Assembly (NCBI GenBank): GCA_025454815.1
Contig: JALONR010000010.1
Span: forward strand, 62,001 to 126,000
Length of the DNA: 64,000 nucleotides
Source of the DNA: Bacteroidales bacterium
GTDB taxonomy: Bacteria; Bacteroidota; Bacteroidia; Bacteroidales; VadinHA17
Reading direction: 5' to 3'
Part shown: piece by piece, positions 9,133 to 18,317 of the stretch
How positions within the stretch are numbered: the first letter of the stretch is position 1
Layout of the letters: every line of letters begins with the position of its first letter
Position numbers and translations under genes: made by a program
Notes under the pieces: model-generated
The model's database searches: none
Told to the model about the DNA's origin: nothing
What the model saw: the letters and a program-made list of their open reading frames with translations, nothing else

Positions 9133-11286
9133 ATGAAAAATGGGGACCACACGATGAGATCTTACAATACTTCGGTAATCAAACCGCTTCTTCTGGTCAT
9201 CTCAGTTTTGTTTAATGCTTTGCAACTGGGCGCAAATCCGATCAGGGGGAAAGCTATAATACTCAATAAGAATAATCTGACAATTGTATTTTCCGATAAG
9301 GAAGTAGGTCCGTTAGGAATTGCATTAAATGCTTTACTCAGAGATTTTGACGAAGTATTGGACTTTCAGCCCAAGGTTTTTAACGAGTTGAGTAGGGATT
9401 GTGATACTACCGAAATTGTAATTGTAAACAGGGCATCAGGATTACTTTCAGTTCCGTCGGACAAAGCACTTGAACTTGATGGTTTTGAATCTCATCGCGT
9501 TTACGCCGATCCTGACAATAACCGGATATATCTGGAGGGTTATGACCTCCGGGGAACGATCTTTGCCATTTACACCTTCTCGGAAGAAATACTGGGTGTT
9601 CCCCCTTTAAAATACTGGAGCTCATGGGTGCCGGCAAAGCAGAAGGAAATTAGGATAGACGGCAATCTTAATATATTTTTCAAATCGCCACAGGTAAGGT
9701 ACAGAAGCATTTTGCCCGGTGACCAGGATTTCTTCAATCCATGGAAAAGAAATTCTCCCGGGAACGACAATGTCTGGCTGGAAACGGCACTTCGCCTCAA
9801 AATGAACACTGTGGAGACATATTCTACAATTGAGCCTGGTTATGAAGTAAGCGGTTATGCCAGACTGATCGACAGATATGGGCTGGTAATTACTTCTCAT
9901 CATACAAGTGGGCTCAACACCTCATTCGGGACCTGGGAGACATATTGGGAGAAAGTGAGGAAAATGGAGCCTCCGAAACTGCTTCTTGCAAATGAGCAGG
10001 CAATCATTGATTTCTTCAGATACAATGCCGAGACAGTCAGGAGGAGCGGAATTGACAACCTCTGGACGGTTGCTTTCAGGGGGAAAGTTGACCAACCTTT
10101 CTGGAGCGTATTCGAAGATGCTCCTTCCGGGGATCCGGAGCGGGCTGAGGTTATTAACAGGATGCTCCGGATACAACTGGATATAATCAAAGATGTAACC
10201 GGCAATCCCAATCCATATACCCGTATTACATTTTATGATGAATTGGCTAACCTCATGGCAAAAGGCTACCTGAAACCGCCGGAAGGTGAAAACATGATAT
10301 GGACATTTGTGGCTGCACGCCGGGATCCCTATCCGTATGACGACCTGGTGAATTTCAATCCGGTAAGGCCTGTTAAACTGGGTTATTATATGAACTTCGG
10401 TTTTGCGTCAACAGGAGCACATGTTGCACCTGCCGAAAGTCCATGGAAAATGGAGTTCAATTACAGGTACATTTATGACAAGTCACCTCTTTACTTTTCA
10501 GTTGTAAATGTCGGGAATTTCAGGGAATTCGTACTGGAGCTGTCAGCAAATGCGAAAATGCTATGGGATTATGACAGCTACAACACTGATAGTTTTATGC
10601 TTGAGTATTGTTCGCAATATTTTGGCGCTGAACACGCAACTGAAGTATCCCGGCTCTACAAAGACTTCTATGATGCTTACTGGAACCCAAAGCCATCCGT
10701 TTTCGGGGGAATGGAACGCCAGTTTACTTTTCAGGACCTCAGGTATGCCCGGGCGTTTGATCATATATATAATGTTTTTTACTCTTCAACTGATTCACTG
10801 AATTTGAATCCGCTTAGTGAGATAGGTTATGAGAGCGTTCCAGGCCGGACTTTCCGGATAGACCTGGAATATAACCATAGCACCAACCAGGTCGATGCAT
10901 TGCTTTCTGGTATGAGCAAAACCATACCCCGGTTTGAATCAGTGGCCAGACGCTGCACTGAAATGATGCCCGTACTTGATAGCAACAAACAGGTATTCTT
11001 TAACGACAACCTGAGGATATATAGTTACTACATGGCCTATTTTAGCAAAACACTTTACCATTTTGTCTCCGCCTACAGGAATCAGGCTGACAAGGAATTG
11101 CTTGTCAAAGACCTCGAAATGGCACAGTCAAATGCAATCAGTGCTAAAAGCATCTTGTACGAAGGGCAACATGGCATCTTCAAAACATGGTATTCCAATG
11201 CAGATCCCCTGACCCGGACATTTCAGATCGATTCATTAATTGCCAGGATCCAGGGCCTGAAGCAACAGGCCCTTGACAGAAGATAG
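9133..11286 (+). CDS. GH115-like glycoside hydrolase (putative alpha-glucuronidase)
   Basis: A 717-residue exported protein. The start could be the ATG at 9133 or at 9154; the latter gives a more compact signal peptide. An N-terminal alpha/beta domain (about 30-165) with LEGYDLRGTIFAIYTFSEEILGV and a Tyr-Trp-Ser-Ser-Trp linker leads into SPQVRYRSILPGDQDFFNPW. That is the layout of GH115, where a similar SVKYRGIF-type segment opens the TIM barrel. Characterised GH115 enzymes remove glucuronic acid or 4-O-methylglucuronic acid from polysaccharide side chains. The family call rests on domain order and these blocks only and the sequence is divergent, so function may differ. If right, it implies glucuronic acid substituents on the target glycan. 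Confidence 0.68.
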   Translation: MKNGDHTMRSYNTSVIKPLLLVISVLFNALQLGANPIRGKAIILNKNNLTIVFSDKEVGPLGIALNALLRDFDEVLDFQPKVFNELSRDCDTTEIVIVNRASGLLSVPSDKALELDGFESHRVYADPDNNRIYLEGYDLRGTIFAIYTFSEEILGVPPLKYWSSWVPAKQKEIRIDGNLNIFFKSPQVRYRSILPGDQDFFNPWKRNSPGNDNVWLETALRLKMNTVETYSTIEPGYEVSGYARLIDRYGLVITSHHTSGLNTSFGTWETYWEKVRKMEPPKLLLANEQAIIDFFRYNAETVRRSGIDNLWTVAFRGKVDQPFWSVFEDAPSGDPERAEVINRMLRIQLDIIKDVTGNPNPYTRITFYDELANLMAKGYLKPPEGENMIWTFVAARRDPYPYDDLVNFNPVRPVKLGYYMNFGFASTGAHVAPAESPWKMEFNYRYIYDKSPLYFSVVNVGNFREFVLELSANAKMLWDYDSYNTDSFMLEYCSQYFGAEHATEVSRLYKDFYDAYWNPKPSVFGGMERQFTFQDLRYARAFDHIYNVFYSSTDSLNLNPLSEIGYESVPGRTFRIDLEYNHSTNQVDALLSGMSKTIPRFESVARRCTEMMPVLDSNKQVFFNDNLRIYSYYMAYFSKTLYHFVSAYRNQADKELLVKDLEMAQSNAISAKSILYEGQHGIFKTWYSNADPLTRTFQIDSLIARIQGLKQQALDRR

Positions 11287-11369
11287 TTGAAACAGGAATT
11301 TGCACCGGATGCCAGCTGTAAATCAATATCACATGTAATAAATCAGACAGTGCCAGACAGTTTTGATAT

Positions 11370-14135
11370 ATGAGAAGAAGTGTCATTTTCCTGATTTTTG
11401 TTTCAGTGATCCTTCCTGCGGCTGCTCAGAGAACAGAGACCATGTGTCTGTCAGGCACAGACAAGGATAACACGGTTCAATGGGATTTCTATTGTACAGG
11501 CGGGATGAACAGCGGAAAATGGAGCACAATCGGAGTTCCCTCAAACTGGGAGTTGCAGGGCTTTGGCTCGTACCTTTACGGAAGACCTGATCGTGATGCC
11601 AATGAAAAGGGCATGTACAGATATGAATTCACCGTACCGGAATTGTGGAGGACGAAAAAGGTATTCATTGTATTTGAAGGATCAATGACTGATACGGAGG
11701 TAATAATAAACGGGAAATCAGCCGGACCTGTGCATCAGGGTGCCTTTTACAGGTTTAAATATGACATTGGTTCCCTTCTGAATTATAAAGGGAGAAACCT
11801 TCTTGAAGTTACAGTAAGCAAGGAATCAGCCAATGAAAGCATAAACAAGGCGGAAAGGACATCAGATTACTGGGTTTTCGGGGGAATATTCAGACCTGTT
11901 TACCTTGAAGCCTTTCCGGTTCAGTACATTGACCGTGTAGCCATAGATGCCCGCGGTGATGGTTCATTCCATATGAATGTTTTTCTGGCCGGAGAGGGGA
12001 ACGCTGCAACGGTTAGCGCACAATTGCAGACAACGGATGGCAGACTGCTTGGGAGCCCGATTACAACCTCTGTCATTGATAATGAACTGATATTAACAGG
12101 ATTATTTCCGGATGCTGCCCTGTGGAATCCGGAATCTCCGAACCTTTACGAGGTTGTTGTAAGCCTTGAAAGAGGCAGAAAAACTATCCATCAGGTCAAT
12201 CAGAAATTCGGATTCCGTACCGTTGAGGTAAGGCCATTTGATGGCATTTATGTTAATGGAACCAGAATTGTGTTCAAAGGCATCTGCAGGCATACATTCT
12301 GGCCTTCATCGGGGAGGACAAGCAGTAAAAGACTTGCAGTTGAGGATGTAAGTCTGATGAAGGAAATGAATATGAATGCGGTCAGAATGAGTCATTATCC
12401 TCCTGACACATATTTTCTTGACGTTTGTGACTCAATGGGGATGTTTGTCCTGGATGAGCTTGCCGGCTGGCAGGATTCTTATGACACCCCCACTGCAAAA
12501 AGACTGGTCAGGGCAATGGTTGAAAGAGATGTCAACCATCCTTCCATCGTTTTGTGGGTTAATGGAAACGAAGGGGGTTTCAACAAGGAAGCCAGGGGTG
12601 ACTTCGCACTCCATGACCCGCAGAAAAGGACAGTAATTGAACCATGGTCAAAGGTAAACGGGACCGACACCAAACATTACCCCGGATTCAAATATGTTGA
12701 AAATGCACTTAATAACGGCAAGGATATTTTCTTTCCGACGGAGTTTCTTCATGGATTGAATGACGGCGGCCTGGGTGCAGGTCTTGATGATCAGTGGGAA
12801 TTCATGATGTCAAAACCCCTTTCAGCCGGAGCTTTTCTTTGGGTATTTGCAGACGAGGGAGTCGAACGAAGGGATAAAAACGACTCAATTGATGTCTGGG
12901 GGAGCAATGCACCCGATGGTATACTTGGTCCATACCATGAAAAGGAGGGGAGTTTTTACACCGTTAAGGAGATATGGTCTCCCGTGCAGTTTGATGAGGT
13001 TGCCATCAACCCTGGTTTCGATGGCAAATTCACTGTGAAGAATGCGTACCTGTATACAAACCTGAAGCTATGCAGATTCTCCTACGAACTCGTCAGGTTT
13101 GTAAACACGTTTCCCGGTTTTGAAATGCAAGAATTGTCAGGAGAGATTTCTTCGCCCGATATTGAGCCGGGATCGGCCGGAGATCTTACTGTCATTCTTC
13201 CGGCTGACTGGGATGATTTTGACGTGCTGTATATAACCTCAACTGATAAACATGGCAGAAATATCAATACATGGTCGTGGAATATAACAAAACCCTCTGA
13301 CTTTGCAACCAGGATCACCGGGCAGGGTACTGACGAAGTAAGGGCGATGGAAACTGATGGATTCCTGACCCTATCTTCAGGCAAGACTTCTGTCACTTTC
13401 AATATGAAGACGGGGCTCATATCGGGCGTTATGTCCGACAATCATGCTATACCTTTTGGGAATGGATTTCAACCTGCTGGATTCCGGGCAGGATTCAAAC
13501 AGATGAACTACTGGTCTGAAAAGAGCAACTGGGTGATAGATATGGAATACGACAGCCTTCTTAAAGCACGGTGGACAATGTTGCCCGGGGGGATATTAAG
13601 ACTCGATTATCAATATGCTTTCACCAGGTCGTGCGACTTCGCGGGCATCACCTTTTCATATCCGGAGAACCTTGTTACCGGTGCCGTATTGCTGGCGGAC
13701 GGACCATACCGGGTCTGGAAGAACCGGCTTAAAGGACCTCAATTTGGCCTGTTTGAAAAGAAATATAATAATACCATAACCGGGCAATCATGGGTTTTTC
13801 CGGAATTCAAAGGCTATTACTCCAACTTCTATGCTGTTGAGATCGAAACAAAAGAGTTGCCGTTTACAATTTTTTCTGCAACGGAGAATCTTTACCTGCA
13901 CCTTTTTACCCCAGAGGCAGCCACCAATCTGACAGGTCTAAAGGGAGAGGTAAATCCGCCCTTCCCGTCAGGGAATATCTCATTTCTGCATGGAATCAGT
14001 GCTACTGGCACCAAGTTTTCAAGGGCTGATGAAGAAGGTCAGCAGGGACAGAAAAACAGTTATCAGACCGGTTCAAAGCCACTGTGTGGAACTCTGTTTT
14101 TCAAATTCGGGAGCCAGGATCAGTCAGACCGGTGA
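11370..14135 (+). CDS. GH2 family glycoside hydrolase
   Basis: A 921-residue enzyme with a signal peptide ending near AAAQ20. The order is a jelly-roll sugar-binding domain (VPSNWELQGFG at 56-66; DYWVFGGIFRPVYLE at 166-180), an immunoglobulin-like domain, then a TIM barrel. NGNE401 carries the acid/base Glu and PTEF (E458) the probable nucleophile. GH2 includes beta-galactosidases, beta-mannosidases and beta-glucuronidases; the visible residues do not separate these. A long C-terminal beta region completes a beta-galactosidase-like length. It sits between the GH115-like gene (83-base gap) and a sulfatase (80-base gap), so it probably trims a side chain of the same glycan. Confidence 0.88.
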   Translation: MRRSVIFLIFVSVILPAAAQRTETMCLSGTDKDNTVQWDFYCTGGMNSGKWSTIGVPSNWELQGFGSYLYGRPDRDANEKGMYRYEFTVPELWRTKKVFIVFEGSMTDTEVIINGKSAGPVHQGAFYRFKYDIGSLLNYKGRNLLEVTVSKESANESINKAERTSDYWVFGGIFRPVYLEAFPVQYIDRVAIDARGDGSFHMNVFLAGEGNAATVSAQLQTTDGRLLGSPITTSVIDNELILTGLFPDAALWNPESPNLYEVVVSLERGRKTIHQVNQKFGFRTVEVRPFDGIYVNGTRIVFKGICRHTFWPSSGRTSSKRLAVEDVSLMKEMNMNAVRMSHYPPDTYFLDVCDSMGMFVLDELAGWQDSYDTPTAKRLVRAMVERDVNHPSIVLWVNGNEGGFNKEARGDFALHDPQKRTVIEPWSKVNGTDTKHYPGFKYVENALNNGKDIFFPTEFLHGLNDGGLGAGLDDQWEFMMSKPLSAGAFLWVFADEGVERRDKNDSIDVWGSNAPDGILGPYHEKEGSFYTVKEIWSPVQFDEVAINPGFDGKFTVKNAYLYTNLKLCRFSYELVRFVNTFPGFEMQELSGEISSPDIEPGSAGDLTVILPADWDDFDVLYITSTDKHGRNINTWSWNITKPSDFATRITGQGTDEVRAMETDGFLTLSSGKTSVTFNMKTGLISGVMSDNHAIPFGNGFQPAGFRAGFKQMNYWSEKSNWVIDMEYDSLLKARWTMLPGGILRLDYQYAFTRSCDFAGITFSYPENLVTGAVLLADGPYRVWKNRLKGPQFGLFEKKYNNTITGQSWVFPEFKGYYSNFYAVEIETKELPFTIFSATENLYLHLFTPEAATNLTGLKGEVNPPFPSGNISFLHGISATGTKFSRADEEGQQGQKNSYQTGSKPLCGTLFFKFGSQDQSDR

Positions 14136-14215
14136 TTTGAGGAAAATAAGGAACCTCTTATAAGCGCTGAAAAAAATATTGAACCAGTAAGTTTTAAGTA
14201 ACAAATTTTGTTGAA

Positions 14216-15769
14216 ATGAAACAATTACCTCAACTCCTCTTTATTCCCGGTATGATCTCAATCCTGGGGTCATCTGATAGTTCGTCCCTGCAAAATGCTG
14301 AACCAGGGGGAGAGCCTAAGAGAGTCCGGAATCAACCCAATGTGATATTCTTTGCGCTTGATGACCTCAATGACTGGGTAACTCCCCTTGGCTATAATCA
14401 GGTTAAAACGCCCAATATGGATCGACTGGCCAGGGAGGGAGTAGTGTTTACATATGCCCATGCACCGGGTGTATTCAGTGCACCATCACGCACTGCCATT
14501 ATGACCGGATTAAATGCATCAACTACAGGTTGTTACGGAGAGGATCCCTTCCGGTTCGACCACCCTGATCTGGTCACCCTGCAAATGGCCTTCAAACAGG
14601 GAGGATACTCTACTTATGGTGCCGGCAAAATCTATCACCACCGCGGTGGATTTGTTGACCTCAGAGGCTGGGATGAATATTTCTCACGAAGCCAGGAAAT
14701 GAGAGACCTGGGCTGGGAAATGAATAGCTATTACATGAGTGATACTCCTCGGCCGACACCATTCCCTTATAGTCCCTATTATACAAAAACCGGAAGAGCC
14801 GGTGATTCGGCATTGCATCTTGAATGGGGGCCAATACCCGATGAGAGGGAGGATGAAATGGTGGATGCCATTCGCACCAACTGGGCTTGCGATATCATTA
14901 AGCAAAAGCACATTAAACCCTTTTTTCTCGCCCTGGGTTTGTATTCGCCGCATTATCCGAATTATGCTCCTCAGAAATACTTTGATATGTATGACAGCGA
15001 TTCGATCCGGCTTCCACCTTATAATCCGGATGACCTCGATGATTTGCCTGAAAGCATCCGCAGAAACATGCTGAACCGTTCTAAACAGCATAGGGAGCTG
15101 GAGGAATTAAATGCCCTGGAAGATGCTGTAACCGGCTACCTCGCAGCAACCTCTTTTGCCGATGCAATGCTCGGTCGTGTCCTGGATGCTCTGGACGCAA
15201 GTCCCTATAAGGATAACACTATTATTGTATTATGGAGTGATCAGGGCTTTCACCATGGCGAAAAAATGCACTGGGGAAAGCATACATTATGGCAGCGAAC
15301 TTCTCATATTCCATTTATCTGGGCAGGAAAAGGTATACCCGCGAATATGAAAGTGGAAACTTCGGTCAGTTTAATCGATATGTATCCAACTTTTATCGAA
15401 CTGTGTCATCTTCCTGACGTTGCAGGCCTTGAGGGTGAATCTCTGGTCGCTGCATTGAAAAATCCATCAGGATCAAAGGACAGAAACGTCTTTCTTCCAG
15501 GTAATGAGAGAGGCAGTTATGCAGTGATAAATACAAACTGGAGGTATATTCATTATTCCGATGGAGCTGAAGAGCTGTATAATGTTACGGAAGATCCCAA
15601 CGAATGGAACAACCTGGCAGTTGACGAAAATTTTCAGTCAGTTGTGAAGAAAATGAAAAAATCAGCCCCGGCTGAATTTGCTCCTGTTGTTACACCTAAA
15701 AATGAACTGAAGCTGGTAGTTGAAGGCGACTCATTTCACTGGGAGAAGAAAACCAGACAGCAATTTTAG
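14216..15769 (+). CDS. S1-family sulfatase, iduronate-2-sulfatase-like
   Basis: A 517-residue exported sulfatase. The maturation motif is S88-A-P-S-R92 followed by MTG, so Ser-type. The metal site begins at ALDDLND (48-53), and WSDQGFHHGEKMHWGKHT supplies the distal catalytic residues. The block AGKIYHHRGGFVDLRGWDEYF resembles the iduronate-2-sulfatase-like branch of S1. That branch acts on varied uronate or hexose sulfates, so the name should not be read as the substrate. It closes the run that begins at 1884; a 271-base gap with regulatory boxes follows before the GH92 gene. Confidence 0.88.
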   Translation: MKQLPQLLFIPGMISILGSSDSSSLQNAEPGGEPKRVRNQPNVIFFALDDLNDWVTPLGYNQVKTPNMDRLAREGVVFTYAHAPGVFSAPSRTAIMTGLNASTTGCYGEDPFRFDHPDLVTLQMAFKQGGYSTYGAGKIYHHRGGFVDLRGWDEYFSRSQEMRDLGWEMNSYYMSDTPRPTPFPYSPYYTKTGRAGDSALHLEWGPIPDEREDEMVDAIRTNWACDIIKQKHIKPFFLALGLYSPHYPNYAPQKYFDMYDSDSIRLPPYNPDDLDDLPESIRRNMLNRSKQHRELEELNALEDAVTGYLAATSFADAMLGRVLDALDASPYKDNTIIVLWSDQGFHHGEKMHWGKHTLWQRTSHIPFIWAGKGIPANMKVETSVSLIDMYPTFIELCHLPDVAGLEGESLVAALKNPSGSKDRNVFLPGNERGSYAVINTNWRYIHYSDGAEELYNVTEDPNEWNNLAVDENFQSVVKKMKKSAPAEFAPVVTPKNELKLVVEGDSFHWEKKTRQQF

Positions 15770-15959
15770 AACAAACCAATCTGTCAGGCTGTAATTCGTT
15801 GTTGCAAGTTGAGAACCCGGAACAATGGTTATCCGACTGGCAGACAAAAGTCTGTTGTTAATTCCTGTTAATTATTTTGATTTCTCATAATTTAACCTGT
15901 TCTGCAAGTAGCTAGCGGTCAGTGTCTTATATTTCCGCGTCAAATGCAGTGCAAATCGC

Positions 15960-15996
15960 ATTAATGTTCTTTATTCCATATTAATAGAAAATTAAT
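15960..15996. promoter_or_regulatory. ATTAAT box cluster upstream of GH92 gene
   Basis: ATTAAT occurs at 15960, 15980 and 15991. The pair 15980/15991 is 11 bp apart and forms ATTAATAGAAAATTAAT, one mismatch from the 17-mer at 1802-1818. The boxes end 44 bases before the preferred GH92 start codon, where an activator site would sit. The rest of the 15770-16040 gap shows no gene. The operator role is inferred from recurrence at three operon heads. Confidence 0.48.
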
Positions 15997-16040
15997 CATG
16001 TAAAGTTTTATTGGAGTTTATCAAAACAGAAACCAGTCTT

Positions 16041-18296
16041 ATGATGGACAGAACAATCAGGTACGTTGGAGCTTTTATACTTCTCTTGCTCTTTTCAGGG
16101 TTGAGTTCCTGCATAAAGGAGGACTTCACAAAATATATCGATCCAACCATCGGTAACGTGGCACCATTTTTAGTCCCGACTTATCCGACCATGCATTTGC
16201 CAAACCAAATGATCCGGATGTTTCCCTTGAAAGAGGATTACCTCTCCGACCAGGTAGAAGCTTTCCCTTTCCAGGTTACTTCTCATCGGAATGGAAGCAT
16301 CCTCAGAATGAAGGTCAGCAGGGGTGAACTCACTCCGTCAATGTGGAAACAGGAAATGAATATTGATCATGATCTGGAGGTATACCATCCCTGGTATTAT
16401 TCCACATATCTGATTGAGGATGATATCCGGGTTAGTTTTGTTCCAGGTGAAAAATGCGCCATTTATAGGATAGATTTTCAGGGAACCGGAAACAGGAACC
16501 TGTTGATATCAGGTTCAGGTGAATCGAAATGTAGTTTTGACGGTCAGGGCAGATTCAGCTTCCAGGAGAAGACAGGCGAAACCACGGAGGGCTTATATCC
16601 GGTCCCTATGTTCATTAACGTTTACGTTTACGGTGAACTGCGTGATGAGAACAATGATCTGATAAAAGATACCTCAGTTGATATTCAAAACGGGAGATGC
16701 TCTCTTTCCTTCTCTGAAGGAACTACTGCATCAGTGCTGGTAAGATATGCTGTCTCCTACATCAGTCCTGAGCAGGCAAGAGTCAATTTTGACAATGAAC
16801 TGGCGGATGTCAGCTTCGATGATCTCATACTATCAGGAAAAGCGGCATGGGAAAAGGTAATAAACCAGATTGAGGTAAAAGGAGGAACAGAAGCCCAGAA
16901 AAGAACTTTCTATACTTCTTTGTATCGCACCTATGAAAGGATGGTCAACATCAATGAAGGTGGCAGATACTTCAGCGGATATGATTACAGGGTACATGAA
17001 AGTGGCAGACCCTTTTTCGTCGACGATTGGACATGGGATACCTACAGGGCACATCATCCCTTAAGGACCATTCTGGACCCCGGGACACAGAATGATATTC
17101 TGAATTCATATACCCTGATGTATGAGCAAAGTGGTTGGATGCCTACCTTTCCCCAGGTATTTGGCAATCACATGTGTATGAATGCTTATCACTCTTCAGT
17201 GATTTTTCTGGACGGCTACCGTAAAGGGTTGAAGGATTATGATGTTGAGAAGGCATACGAAGGAATAAAGAAAAACCTTACGGAAGGAACTTTTATTCCA
17301 TGGCGCCAGGGAACCTCAAGGCGCCCGATTGACGACTTCTTCCATGAAAACGGATATTTCCCTGCTCTCCGCCCTGGTGAAACAGAAACTGAACCACATG
17401 TCGATGATTTTGAAAAACGACAGCCGGTATCGGTGACTCTGGGGATAAGCTATAATTTCTGGTCTCTGGGTCAGCTGGCAGGGGAGCTTGGGAAAAATAC
17501 TGATTTTGAGAAGTTCTCTCTGGCCGGTGGCAACTACAAAAACCTCTGGCATCCGGAGCATAGATTGTTTATGCCGAAGGATGAAAAGGGAGTATGGGTT
17601 GATATCGATCCCAAATCAGCAGGAGGCAGAGGCTACCGGGAGTATTATGATGAAAACAATGGGTGGACCTATGCCTGGGATGTCCAGCACGATATTGAGG
17701 GATTGATCGGGCTGTTAGGAGGTAAACGAGCTGCGGAAGAACGTTTGGACCAGATGTTCAGGGAACCCCTGGGGATGAAGAAGAGTGAATTTTATGTCAA
17801 CGGGGCAAACTCAACAGGGATGGTTGGTCAGTTCTCAATGGGAAACGAACCCTCATTCCATTTACCATACCTCTACAACTATTTTGGTGCTCCCTGGAAA
17901 ACCCAGAAGTATACCCGATTCCTGCTTGACGTCTGGTTTAAGGACAATATATTCGGAATACCGGGTGATGAAGATGGCGGAGCGATGTCTGCTTTTGTGG
18001 TATTTACATCTATGGGACTCTACCCTGTAACACCGGGCCTCCCATTTTATGCCATCACGAGTCCGGTTTTTGAAGAAACCGTCATAAATCTGAAAGATGG
18101 TAAAAGGTTTACTATCCTTGCCAAAGGTGCCAGCCGGACAAAGAAATACATTCAGAAAGCATATATTAACGGTATGGAAACAGATAGTCCATTTATTACC
18201 CATCAACAGGTAATGGCAGGAGGAACCCTCGAACTTATTCTGGGAGAGCTACCCAGGAAGGAGTGGGGAAGTAATGCTGAGATACCGGGGTTATAG
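16041..18296 (+). CDS. GH92-like alpha-mannosidase lipoprotein
   Basis: An enzyme of about 751 residues, calcium-dependent exo-alpha-mannosidase by family. I prefer ATG 16041 or 16044 to the in-frame TTG at 16011 because it puts a clean lipoprotein signal first (LSSC lipobox). GH92 blocks: the N-terminal IDPTIGNVAPFL, the central WTWDTYRAHHPLRTI, QFSMGNEPSFHLPYLYN with the presumed catalytic-acid Glu, and GIPGDEDGGAMSAFVVF followed by YPVTPG, the family signature with the catalytic Asp residues. The canonical form of that signature is PGNDD-x-GxMSA, and the canonical N-terminal Gly-His-rich block is replaced, so this is a divergent clade. It has a paralog at 42191 of the same clade. It heads a new run downstream of ATTAAT boxes. 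Confidence 0.88.
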   Translation: MMDRTIRYVGAFILLLLFSGLSSCIKEDFTKYIDPTIGNVAPFLVPTYPTMHLPNQMIRMFPLKEDYLSDQVEAFPFQVTSHRNGSILRMKVSRGELTPSMWKQEMNIDHDLEVYHPWYYSTYLIEDDIRVSFVPGEKCAIYRIDFQGTGNRNLLISGSGESKCSFDGQGRFSFQEKTGETTEGLYPVPMFINVYVYGELRDENNDLIKDTSVDIQNGRCSLSFSEGTTASVLVRYAVSYISPEQARVNFDNELADVSFDDLILSGKAAWEKVINQIEVKGGTEAQKRTFYTSLYRTYERMVNINEGGRYFSGYDYRVHESGRPFFVDDWTWDTYRAHHPLRTILDPGTQNDILNSYTLMYEQSGWMPTFPQVFGNHMCMNAYHSSVIFLDGYRKGLKDYDVEKAYEGIKKNLTEGTFIPWRQGTSRRPIDDFFHENGYFPALRPGETETEPHVDDFEKRQPVSVTLGISYNFWSLGQLAGELGKNTDFEKFSLAGGNYKNLWHPEHRLFMPKDEKGVWVDIDPKSAGGRGYREYYDENNGWTYAWDVQHDIEGLIGLLGGKRAAEERLDQMFREPLGMKKSEFYVNGANSTGMVGQFSMGNEPSFHLPYLYNYFGAPWKTQKYTRFLLDVWFKDNIFGIPGDEDGGAMSAFVVFTSMGLYPVTPGLPFYAITSPVFEETVINLKDGKRFTILAKGASRTKKYIQKAYINGMETDSPFITHQQVMAGGTLELILGELPRKEWGSNAEIPGL

Positions 18297-18317
18297 TTTT
18301 AAGGAAACGTGTCACAA

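Noticed and set aside
16011-16040. TTG start for the GH92 gene
   Set aside because: It adds ten residues ahead of a good lipoprotein signal that begins at ATG 16041/16044.
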